Of a stretch of 64,000 bases of DNA, positions 1 through 9,870 are shown piece by piece. This stretch comes from Medicago truncatula (taxonomy: Eukaryota > Streptophyta > Magnoliopsida > Fabales > Fabaceae), in the NCBI RefSeq assembly GCF_003473485.1, contig NC_053043.1:10178001-10242000 (forward strand), read 5' to 3'. The translations under genes and the position numbers were made by a program. The stretch's first letter is position 1, and each line of letters begins with the position of its first letter. A model generated the notes under the pieces. It saw only the letters and a list, made by a program, of their open reading frames with translations. It was not told the DNA's origin and did not search any database.

Positions 1-140
1 CAAACGATGGAGTGGTATTTTGTTCCGTTCCATTGTAAAATATCCAAACAATAGAATGGACTCTCTATTCCATTTCGTTCCGCTCCATTCCCTTTCATTC
101 CTTTCCACTCCGTTCATTTTATAATATTCAAACATAGCCT
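1..140. repeat. Right end of a TIR/MITE-like repeat cut by the window edge
   Basis: Purine/pyrimidine-biased sequence with repeated CCATTCC/CCGTTCC words ends in CAAACATAGCC, the usual terminus of short hAT/PIF-type MITEs (reverse complement GGCTATGTTTG). The left end lies outside the window, so the target duplication cannot be checked. From 141 to 939 I see only AT-rich intergenic sequence with homopolymer runs. Confidence 0.35.
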
Positions 141-939
141 AAATGATGTACCTTGTCTTTTAAAACATATCATATCGTCAAATTTTTAGTTCAAAAATAT
201 GATAGAAGGACTAAAACTATGAAAATAAAGGGACCAAAATTACAAGTAAACCTAAAAAAAATGGTGAAATGGTGAAATATTTGTTGATGTGATATGTTAA
301 TATGGGAGACTAAAAAAAAATACAATTAAGCTTAAATGCTAACTAATCAAAATTGGGAGACTAAATTTACAAAAAATAAGGGGATCAAAATTGAAATTAA
401 GCATAAAAAAAAAAATGGAAGTGATGCATGTGTTTTTACTTAGAATTTTTTTCATTTAATTATAAAATTATGACATTGTTTTCTATTAAACATTAATTTT
501 TTTGTCAATAACTATAATTTCACTTTTAAAGTGAATAAGTGAAAAATCACGATTTAAACTATGATCCTTGCATGTTGCAATATCCCCGTCAATTTAACTA
601 TCCTCGGATGAACACATTAGTTTCTATTTCTCTTTTGGGTTTTTACTAGAATATGTCCCATAAAACTTTCTAAAGAATTAAAATATAAAAAAGCTTGTTT
701 TTGAAAATAATAAAATTTAAACTTTCAAGAAAATGGAATACACCATTTTTTATATAATATTTTTATATTTAATCCTTTGACATGTTCCTTTTTTTTTTTT
801 TTTGAGAGAATTGACATGGGCCTTTTGTATACTTAGCTTTCCTATGTTCATATGAACTTTTGAAACATGAAAAAAATTGAAACAATTTCAAAATTAATGA
901 GAAAAATAAACAAATAAAACACGACTTGTTACTATCCCC

Positions 940-1099
940 GAGAAACTTTTGGGTGAATACAAGGATTTGAATCCTCTATTTGGTCACACACGCATAAAAA
1001 GGAAAAAGGTAGAAGAAATAATGATTATATCATGTTCACTTTTTTGTGTATGTAACCAAATAGAGGGTCCAAATCATTGTGTCCACTCAAGAATTATTC
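940..1099. mobile_element. 160-bp Mutator-type MITE with 9-bp target duplication
   Basis: The segment is an imperfect hairpin: the left arm (940-990, containing CCTCTATTTGGT) pairs with the right arm (about 1050-1099, containing ACCAAATAGAGGG). It is flanked by exact 9-bp direct repeats ACTATCCCC at 931-939 and 1100-1108. A 9-bp duplication is the mark of Mutator-like transposases acting in trans. It has no coding capacity; a 66-aa reading frame across it is chance. Confidence 0.7.
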
Positions 1100-1215
1100 A
1101 CTATCCCCAACTTAACCCACGTCAACATTCTTTCTACCTCAATATTTGATAAGGTGTAATAATAAAATCATTATACAAGTAATAAATAAAATATGTTCGC
1201 TTTATCCAACAAGAA

Positions 1216-1232
1216 GCTGGAATAGCTCAGTT

Positions 1233-1265
<33 letters not shown>

Positions 1266-1289
1266 GAGGTTCAACCCCTCCTTCTAGCG
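1216..1289 (+). tRNA. tRNA-Asn (GTT)
   Basis: The acceptor stem GCTGGAA pairs with TTCTAGC, followed by discriminator G at 1289. The D-arm carries the A-box-like TAGCTCAGTTGG. The anticodon stem TGTGG/CCACA closes the loop CTGTTAA, with anticodon GTT at 1250-1252. The T-arm is GGAGG-TTCAACC-CCTCC. There is no intron. The T-loop TTCAACC differs from the usual plant TTCGAAC but keeps T54, T55, C56, a purine at 57 and A58. A T-run at about 1298-1304 is a plausible RNA polymerase III terminator. Probably functional and nuclear. Confidence 0.93.
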
Positions 1290-2528
1290 AGTTCATATTT
1301 TTTTAAGTTCGCTTGATAATGAGAATAATTTAGATCGCAATAGTTACTTTTTTTTTTTTAGCAATTTTAATATTGTTTTGAGGAGACTCTTATCAAAAGG
1401 TACCTAACTTTAATTACCTCTCCTTAAATATTAGATGTAATGTAATGAGAACACTGCAGTTTCATTCAAATTTCCAAACATAGCTGTTTCATTCAAATTT
1501 CCAAGTGAGTCCTAAAGTTTCAACTAACTCACTTTTATGTGTAACAGATCAATCAAATAATTGTATGGCCCCTAGTTGGGTGGTTGTTGTTGAATCAATT
1601 ATCTACTCCTCCATTATTCCAACGAGAAAGGTTTAAATTTCACATTTATTTAAAGAAAATGGTATAGTTGCTCACTTTAAAGTTGGATATTTGTTTTGTT
1701 TATTAAATAACTTATGTTTTTTGATATATTAGATATATCGGTAATTCAATGAATATGGTAAAAAAATCTTTCTTGTGAGAATATTTTGGTATTTTTATGA
1801 ATGTTTGCAGTGTGATTTAGATCATTTTGAGTAGAAAGTCATCCAATCTAAAAATAAAAATAATGTGTAGTTCAGTTTTGGATTATTCACAAAAAGAAAT
1901 AAATATCAATGTGTAGTTCGATTTGTTTTGGAAGACTCAAAGAAAATCGGATCGAATTATATGTGGTTTGACTTGGTTCAGCTTTTTACACAAACAAATA
2001 TAAATACTAGTAAATAATATAAATATTTTATTTTAATTAGTAATTCATTATTTATGTCAATGTAAGTGACTTAATAACAACCATGACCACCCCTAAAAAA
2101 ACACCTTGACCTTTTCTAATAAAAAAAAAAGCCATGACCATCCCCTAAAAATAAACCATTACCATATCAACCACATCCATGTTTAAGAAGCATGCTTATC
2201 TCAATTGCATCTGTATTTCGTGACTAAACACTAAAAGTATGCATGAATTGGTGAAACATATGAATAGTAAAAAAAAGTCTAGCTAACAAGTGTTGTTAAA
2301 TATTTGAAAAAGAAAATAAATGATAAATTTTATTTTAAAAAGGTTACTTTTTAATATTTCTATGTGTTAAATAAATAACTTTTAATATCAAATTTTTACT
2401 TTAAACTTTTTATTAAGTATCCTTACCCGAAAAAATTACATTAAATTCAAAGGTAATGTTGAAAAACCAAAATCTGACAACCAACAAATAGCATATAATA
2501 AACTCCCCTCAAAAACAAATTATATATA
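1290..2528. other. Intergenic, no gene seen
   Basis: AT-rich sequence between the tRNA and the mariner element. No reading frame with recognisable protein features and no clear repeat boundaries were found. Confidence 0.6.
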
Positions 2529-2934
2529 CTCCCTCCATTCCTTTTCTTTTGATGTTTTAGGTGATTGCACAAATATTAAGGAATCATTAAATTATAGGAA
2601 TAATTGTATGGTTTATACTAAAATACCCTTACTTTACTCCATGATTTTTTTTTCTCAAAATTCTAATCTCCTTAATTATTGAAACTCACCACACAAACTG
2701 CATTTATTATTTAAACTTCCAATTTTCTCAAACTTATCACAAACACCTTAAATCCAACGTGGGAGTTGTGCAATTGTTTTTTTTTTCTTTCCAGTATTTC
2801 CTTCCATTTTTTTTCCCACCTTATACTTTATACTTTTGAGGTTTTTAAATTTTTCCGCTCATTTTTAGAATCCAAAATTTCAAATCCCTCAAATATGCTT
2901 ATAAAATTGAACTTCATATGTTGACATTTCAGTT

Positions 2935-4694
2935 ATGGATGCAAATATTGACATAAATGTTCCGTTAGTTGCAATAGATTTAAATTTTCCTTTTTTCAAC
3001 TATGAGGCAAATTCTCCAAATTCACTAGACTTGAATGAACCACCTCTTAATGAAGATGATGTTCCTCTATTTCTATCTAGTGATCCAACTGAAGAAGAAT
3101 ATACACAGTCGGATGAAGAGTTTGAAGACTTTCTTAATAACCAGTGGGATGTGGAACAAGAAAACTCAATTGATGGTATCTACAATTTCAGTTTTTATTT
3201 TATTTTTCTTGCACCAATCTCTATCTTATTACTACTACCATCTTCACGTTATTTACTTGTATCATAAATTTTTATAATATTATTTCCTTATATCAAAATT
3301 GAAAACCTATTGCATGTGTTGTTATATATCCAAATTCATTATTTTTCTTTTAGGTGATGCTATTGATAATCATGAGGAAGCCAATGAGGACCTGCCACTA
3401 CCACAAGTGGTTACTATCAATAAGAGAGGAAAAAACATGTCCAACGATACAAGAAGAGACATATATGAGATGTTATTGAAAAAGAGTGTTGATGGGAAGT
3501 TGGGCAGAAATGCAACACGAGAGGTGTCATCACATATTTCGGTTCCTATATTATCCGTTCAACGCATTTGGAAACGAGCAAAAGATTGTGGTGCTCATGT
3601 TGATGTATCCCACAAAATGTCAAGAGGTGGTCGAAAGAGAGTAGAAATTGATTTGGAAAAAATTCGTGATGTGCCTTTGCATAAAAGGACAACGATTGAA
3701 TCTTTAGCATATGCCTTAGATGTCAAAAAGACTACGTTATTTTGGCTAATAAAGTTCGGGAAAATACGGAAGCATTCAAATGCTATAAAGCCTTTCTTGA
3801 AGGAAGAAAACAAAAGAGCAAGATTACAATTTTGCATTAAAATGATTGATGCCAATAGCATACCAAACAATCCAACTTTTGTGGGAATGTACAACATTAT
3901 TCATATTGATGAGAAGTGGTTCTCTATGACAAAAAAAAAATGAGAACTATTACTTGTTGCAAGATGAAGATGATCCGATACGTAGTTGTGTTAGCAAAAA
4001 TTTTCTCCCAAAGGTCATGTTTTTGGCTGCCGTAGCTCGCCCAAGATTTGATTCACATAGAAATGTAACATTCGATGGAAAAATTGGCGTCTTTCCTTTT
4101 GTCATAAGAGAGCCTGCTAAAAGGACTAGTGTTAATAGAGTGGCTGGTACAATGGAGACTAAACCAATCCTTTCAGTCACTAGAGCTATTATAAGATCAT
4201 TTTATATAAACAAAGTATTACCCTCTGTCATGGACAAATGTCCGATTGAAGATATTGGAAATCTGATTTTTATTCAACAAGACAACGCTAGGACACATAT
4301 TGATATCGATGATGAAGAATTTTGTGAAGCTGCTAAGAAAAATGGATTTGATATCCGTTTAATGTGTCAGCCTCCGAATTCGCCTGAATTAAATGTTCTT
4401 GATCTAGGATTTTTTCGTGCTATTCAGTCCTTACAACAAAAAAAGGTATCTCAAACTATTGATGAACTTGTTAATGCCGTGGAGATGTCGTTTGATGAAT
4501 TTTCACCGATTAAGTCAAATCATATATTCTTGACTTTACAAATGTGCATGGATGAGATCATGAAAGCAAAAGGATCAAACAGGTTTAGAATTTCACACAT
4601 CAAAAAGAAGGTGTTGGAAAGACAAGGACAACTACCAACAAATGTCAGTTGTGATTCTAATTTGGTGCAAGAGGTTCTCAATTTCTTAAACTAG
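2935..4694 (+). pseudogene. Mariner-like DD39D transposase, frameshifted
   Basis: Two exons are inferred: 2935-3175, then 3354 onward, joined by a GT/AG intron that restores a Gly codon. The N-terminus is acidic with DLN motifs (LDLNEPP). A helix-turn-helix-like region follows at about 3430-3800. The catalytic triad is visible: first Asp in HIDEKWFSM, second in QQDNARTH, third in LNVLDLGFF. Exactly 39 residues separate the second and third, the plant MLE signature DD39D. A run of ten A at 3931-3940 shifts the frame to a TGA at 3941. One fewer A would keep the frame open to 4694, giving about 526 aa. So this is a nearly intact transposase with one homopolymer slip, real or a sequencing error. 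Confidence 0.88.
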
Positions 4695-5109
4695 ATTTTG
4701 TTCCAAGAAAGACAATTGTTGCATCTTAGGTCCTTGAGCAAATAATTTCACTTTGTGTACTTCTTTTCATTTTAATTCCAGCAATTGTTGTCTCTTCAAT
4801 TTAAAAATTTATTTTGTGGGATAATATGAATATCATGAACGTGTGAATCAAGTACTCACACATATGGAACATGAGCACTTATATGCTTCTAACCCAAAAA
4901 AAAAAATGGAACATAAAAATGCAACACATAATTAAATTCAACCATTTTCATTAGAATTTTTCAATAATGTTTATCTCCAACAATCCAAAATTAAAACTGA
5001 AAGCATAAAAGACAAGGAAAATAAAAATTGACTTCATTCCTACATGTATTTCATGCACTTTTGGGTAGTAAAGGGAACATAGATTGCAATGGGATTTAGT
5101 AGAAACGGG

Positions 5110-8100
5110 TGTTATCACGATTTTGGGGTATTAAGTCATTAATTAGGCTTGAACCTTTCAATCTTTGATATTCTCTATTTTTTCTTGGGAAGGGTAAAAT
5201 TGATAAAACCCTTAGAAACTCTAAGTTCGGGGGTCGTTTTCGTTACGGGAAGGTGTTAGGCACTCGTAACGACTATAGTATTCTATAGGAACCGCTTTCC
5301 TAGCTTTATGTCTACGCTTTATTTTTATGCTTATTTATTGAAAAGAAAGTTTATTTAGTTTAAGAATGGAGGGAGGAAATGTTTGAGATTTTATTTTATT
5401 GGACTTGGAGAGGTTTTGACCTCTTGCCTACATACCCTTTTAAGGGATCAAAATTCCATGTAGTTCTCTCTCAAAAATATTTTGTGAGTTTCAATTGATT
5501 TTAAGTTTTTGAAAATGGGTTTTGAAGAAGGGAAAGAAGCCGTAAAGGCATGAGAGAAGAAAATGGTGAATGGTTGGTTCAATTATTAAAAAAAGTCTAA
5601 GTTGAAATTAGAGTTCATTTGAGTTTTGCTTAAGAAAATAAAGGGAAAATTCAATGGAGTTTTGACTCCAAGGTTTATTAGGAAAAATTTTCAAGTGATG
5701 GAATTTGCTAGTTTTTTGAAAATGTATTTTTTTCTAAGTATCGCGTTCCCTAAGCATGCATCTAAGACGGTAAATCAACATACAACGTGTGTGCGTGTCG
5801 GTGCTTGTGTCGGTGTACATCATTAGAGTCCATTGTCCGTTACATTGGCCCTAGTTTACATTCTATGGTCTTGCAAGAAATTAAAAAAGAGAACTTGAAA
5901 CTACCTAAATTTACATGCCAACTTTAACATAGAAATTGAAGGGTAAAAATGCCTAAACTACAGGAAATTGAGATGGAGGTGGTAGAATGCTTATGAAATG
6001 GATGAAACATGAAATAGAAATGTTAGTGAAATAAGGCACAAATGGTAAGAAAAAGTAAGCAATTGAATTATGAGATAAAACGGTAAAAACGTCGACAATA
6101 ACCAACATGTAAAGAGAAACACACTACTTGCAATACAAGGAACAAGCAAATCACATCAAAAAACAGTAAAACAATCACACAACAGTAGCATATTCAACAT
6201 GAAATTGCATATTAATCACTCATATCATGCACCAAGATACCATGAACACAATGTGACAAGAAATTCACAAGAAATTCAATTAAAAAGTGAAAAACATCAA
6301 GAACTATCACATACATTTTTTATTAGTTTTTCAATATGTAAAAGCACCACAAGAAATACCAAAAATGAATTAAAGAACACATAGGAATTTTTTTAGAATT
6401 TTTAAGAGAAAAATTGAACAAGCAGAGGTTCAAATAGCAAGACAGCAAGGTGCAAATAGCAAGAAACTAACAAGAAACAAAGGAATCTGCGCAGAAGGAG
6501 ACCCAAGCCCAAAACCTAAGGTCTGGATGCACAGGGAGCGTTGGATTGATCCAAGGAGGGAAACCCTAGATCCAACGCTCAGGATTGCAAGGGATTGGAC
6601 CGGTCTTGAACCGGTCCGGTCTAGTGGTCTATATAAACAAGCTTACACCGGTTTATTCATTTTGCTATGTTCTTTCTCTCTCTAACTTCTCACTTCTCTC
6701 ATCTCTCTCTAACTTCCTCCGCCGAATTCATGAATGAACGGCCGGAGAAGAAGAAGATCTGGCCGGAACCTTCATAGGTCCGCCGGAATCTTCATCTTCT
6801 CCGGCGAGATCTCCAGTTTCCGGCAACCTCTAATCTCACCAGAACTTCAAAAATTTTACAACAAACTCTTCGTTTCTTCATCCTAAACATGATTCTAACA
6901 CTGGTTTTCACAAATAAAGCTTGAATCAATGTAGATCTAAAGATTTTGCTACGGTTTTGAAAGTATTTTTAGGTTTTCAGTTTTTTTGAAAGAAACTCTT
7001 TGAAACTTTGAAGATCTACATTGATTCATTCTTGTTATTGTTCTTGAGAAAGGAAAATGAAGATTCAAGTGTTACCTGTGATTTAATCGGAGATTTCGAA
7101 CGAAAATCTTCGGAAAACCTCGATTTGATTCTGTTTCGTTGATTTCGTTCTTGAATCCGAAAATAAATCGGTGTTCTGGCTGGTTCGATTCCTTCTTCTT
7201 CTTCACCGGTTCAAATTCTTCTTCTTTTCCTCTTCCTCTTCACTGATTCTCTGTGATCGGTGCTTGAGTTTGCCAATGGCGAATTCGCGCCTTGAATTGC
7301 AGAGAATCCGGTTCAATGATGATGATTCTTTGAAGAATCGCTGAGAACTGAACGAATTTAGTTGAAATTGTTGATGAATTGTGATTCTGGAATTCTAGGG
7401 TTTATGAATGTTCTTCATGTTCCTGATAGTTTCTGAGTTTTTGATCTAACTGAATGGAGAGAGAAATTGTGATTCTGTTTGTTGAGGTGGCGTGAATTGT
7501 GTGGATCTGTGGCACTATGTACTATTTATAAGCTGCCAAGTGTGTTCTTGGACCACTGAAATGGTGACACCTGTACTTGGACTGAAATTGGACTTAGGGA
7601 CCTCTCTGCAAAAAAGAAAAATTGAAGGACTGGACTGTAATTAAGAAAATGGACTAAAATGCAATTTTTAAAATGTTTGGGACTGAAATGCAATTTTAGA
7701 AACTGTTCAGGGACTAAAATGCAATTAAAAATAAAATTGGACTAAAATTGGTAATTTGGAAAAAACGTAAAGTGAAACCAAAAATAAAATCAACAAAAGG
7801 ACTAAAATGAACCAATTACAAAATACCTCTCTGTCGAAATTTTGACAGGAAAAGACCAAAATGCCCCTAGGGACTAAAATGACTCAACCTGACTCAGATG
7901 CAATTTTGAAATGATTTTAAACAGAGATTCAACAATGATTTGTACAGACAAGTTAAAAGACTCAGAGACAGTTACAGGGACTAAAATGGACTCCAATGCA
8001 GGAAATGACCAAAATACCCTTTTGTATGATTTTTTTGCAAATGCTTTGAAATAAAATGCAAGAAACACACTTTGGATGGTTTTATGTGCAAGAAAATCAA

Positions 8101-8259
8101 AGACAAAATCATGATTGAAAATAGTCCGAGACGGAGACAGTAAAATATGCAGATGAAACAAAGTAAAGATTCAGAGTAAAACAACAGTAAATTGACAAAT
8201 ATTGGTGGTAGAAAATAATTTTGAATGAGTATTTTTAGGTCCAAAATCAGGGTATAACA
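5110..8259 (+). mobile_element. Solo LTR, probably Ty3/gypsy Tat/Ogre type
   Basis: The segment begins TGTTATCACG and ends GGGTATAACA, so it has TG...CA termini within a short inverted repeat. It is flanked by exact 5-bp duplications ACGGG at 5105-5109 and 8260-8264. It holds no gag or pol coding sequence, which fits a solo LTR left by recombination. GTGTTAGGCACTCGTAACG near 5253 is a motif I associate with long legume gypsy LTRs; the family name is inference. A CT-rich, GCCGG-rich tract at 6660-6850 follows a TATA box. Region 7600-7870 repeats the word GGACTAAAATGCAATT. Short reading frames inside it are not convincing. Confidence 0.78.
6630..6637 (+). promoter_or_regulatory. Putative TATA box of the solo LTR
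   Basis: TATATAAA is followed within about 30 bp by a CT-rich leader-like tract. This is consistent with the U3/R boundary of the LTR in plus orientation. Confidence 0.5.
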
Positions 8260-8589
8260 ACGGGGAAGATATATTTTCAAACAATCTCTTGCTGCTTCTT
8301 CTTTGGGAGTTAGATTTTCATCATCAGCAAACTTGTTTAAATCAAATCCAATATCAGCAAGAAGATTTAGATCAATATCCAACACTATTTGCCCTTGAGG
8401 TGGTTCTTCAACTGCCTCTTCCACTAAATCTTCAACTACCATCTCCACTGCTTGTGGGTGCAGTTTGGACCCCGCTGTGTCTGCAGTATCAAACTCATAA
8501 TCAACTTTCCCTTCAAGTGAATCCTCAACTACCATCTCCAACAATTTTTCTCTCTCTGTTGCATAGGTTTCTTTTTGAGTTGCTTCCAT
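8260..8589 (-). pseudogene. Antisense ORF near the right end of the mariner element, cut by the LTR
   Basis: A minus-strand ORF begins with ATG at 8589, 326 bp inside the right TIR. About 110 codons precede the LTR junction. The product is acidic with motifs DIDLNLLADIG and GFDLNKF and a repeated MVVED block. Joining the flanks at the 5-bp duplication gives two more codons and a stop (5096-5098), so the original ORF would have been about 112 aa. It is unrecognised. Its DLN motifs recall the acidic N-terminus of the element's own transposase, so a duplicated or divergent first exon is possible; a captured host fragment is the alternative. The present ORF reads on into LTR sequence. Confidence 0.45.
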
Positions 8590-9077
8590 GGCTGATTTAA
8601 AATGGGAATGAATATGGAGTAATTTTATCCATGTTGTCTTTTATAGTTCCATGCATGTATATGGAGTGATGGTGAGTTTTAAATAGTGCATGGGTAGTTG
8701 AAGTAGTACTCCTCGGCGGTTGTATTCTTTGTGAATTTTTTAACCCATTTTTTAATTCAATTGTGATAAGTCAATAGTCTCAACTTATTTAATTATTAAA
8801 GTGTGTTTTTCCACAAGGGTAAAATTGGATAAAAAGTATTAAAAATTCTAAAACATCAAAAGTTTTGGAATAAAGTTTAAGCTCTAAAATATCAAAAGAA
8901 AAGGAATGGAGGGAGTAATAATTAAATAAAAAATTATTAAGATATATGTTAATTTTGTAGACCTTAATGTTTTAATGGAGAAAATGAGGCGGTTAGGTGG
9001 GGGTTTGGGAGGAAGTGGGTGAAGATACAGAAGGAGGTTTTTTGTGTGGAAGGAGGAATTGGTCCTCAAGTGCTACT

Positions 9078-9210
9078 CTTTTTTTTTGTCAAGTAGTCTA
9101 GTGGCTAGAAATTCAAAAAATTTAGGCGAATAAGTCGGGTGTCCGAGGATCGAACTTCGTCCCCTGTATATAAAATTCAATGTTCTTACCAACTGAGATA
9201 AGTTCATAGT
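9078..9210 (-). mobile_element. tRNA-derived SINE-like insertion
   Basis: On the minus strand an A-box-like TATCTCAGTTGGTA and a B-box-like AGTTCGATCC are spaced as in tRNA-related SINEs. The element ends in an A tract (T run at 9079-9087 on the plus strand). Related copies occur at 10726 and 46203. Confidence 0.6.
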
Positions 9211-9239
9211 GACTTTGTTGTATAATATTATTTTGCAAA

Positions 9240-9870
9240 ACTTTGTTGAGGATACTTGATTTGGAAGTTGGATCTAGTTCAAGGTTATTCAGTAAAAGGA
9301 GTTTACAAATTGTTGACTTTTAATGATCAATAACCTCAATCTTCTACAAAAGACATCATCTGGAACAAATCACTATCTATAAAAGTGTCTCTCTTAGCGT
9401 GATAGTTGCTGAGCAAAAGAATCCCGACTAAGAATAGTTTGTCTCGTCGTGGAATTCTTCAACCAGGTTCTCTCTTATGCTCGAGTGGTTGCATTAATGA
9501 GAAGTTAACCATTTGTTTTTAGACTGTAATTTTTATCGCAATGTTTGGTACTTCATTATGCATTGACTAAGAATCTCTATTGATCTTTCTTCAAATTTTG
9601 GTATGCTTGCTTCACAATTTGTTGGTGACCATCTGCTCAGAAAAGATATTCACACTTGCTTTCAAATAATTTGGATGGTGACCATTTGCATTATTTGAAA
9701 GGAGAGGAATATCCGGATTTTTCAAAATAAGGAGTCGTCTATCTCCCTGATTGTTGATAGGGTGAAACTTAATTCATGATGGTAGGTTAAGGTGCTCATG
9801 CCTAGTTTGCCTTTTGATTTCCATGCCTGGTGGAGTAATTCATCTCTTTGTATTGCTTAGTACCGTTTGA
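9240..9870 (+). pseudogene. LINE fragment: reverse-transcriptase C-terminal zinc-binding domain
   Basis: Conceptual translation with several stops and frameshifts shows the order typical of plant L1-type LINE 3' ends: VQGYSVKGVYKLL, then IIWNKSLSIKVSLLA, SRRGILQPGSLLC, and ICII-KERNIRIFQNKE with VDRVKLNS. This matches the zf-RVT region after the reverse transcriptase. No intact ORF remains, so it is a dead 5'-truncated copy. Confidence 0.7.

Larger units (their letters stand above)
2529..8915 (+). mobile_element. Mariner-like element with TA target duplication and a nested LTR
   Basis: The left terminus CTCCCTCCATTCC at 2529 matches the reverse complement of the right terminus ending at 8915. 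The two TIRs are about 32 bp with one clear mismatch (GATGTTTTAG against GATATTTTAG). TA dinucleotides flank the element at 2527-2528 and 8916-8917, as expected for Tc1/mariner transposition. Inside are a plus-strand transposase gene (2935-4694), a solo LTR (5110-8259) and an antisense ORF (8260-8589). Without the LTR and one copy of its 5-bp duplication, the element would be about 3.2 kb. A second copy of the TIR inner motif (CTAAAACATCAAAAG, 8848-8862) sits just inside the right TIR. Confidence 0.9.

Noticed and set aside
7981..8262. Extension of the antisense mariner ORF into the LTR
   Set aside because: Beyond about 8262 the frame reads LTR sequence; the chimeric tail is an accident of the insertion.
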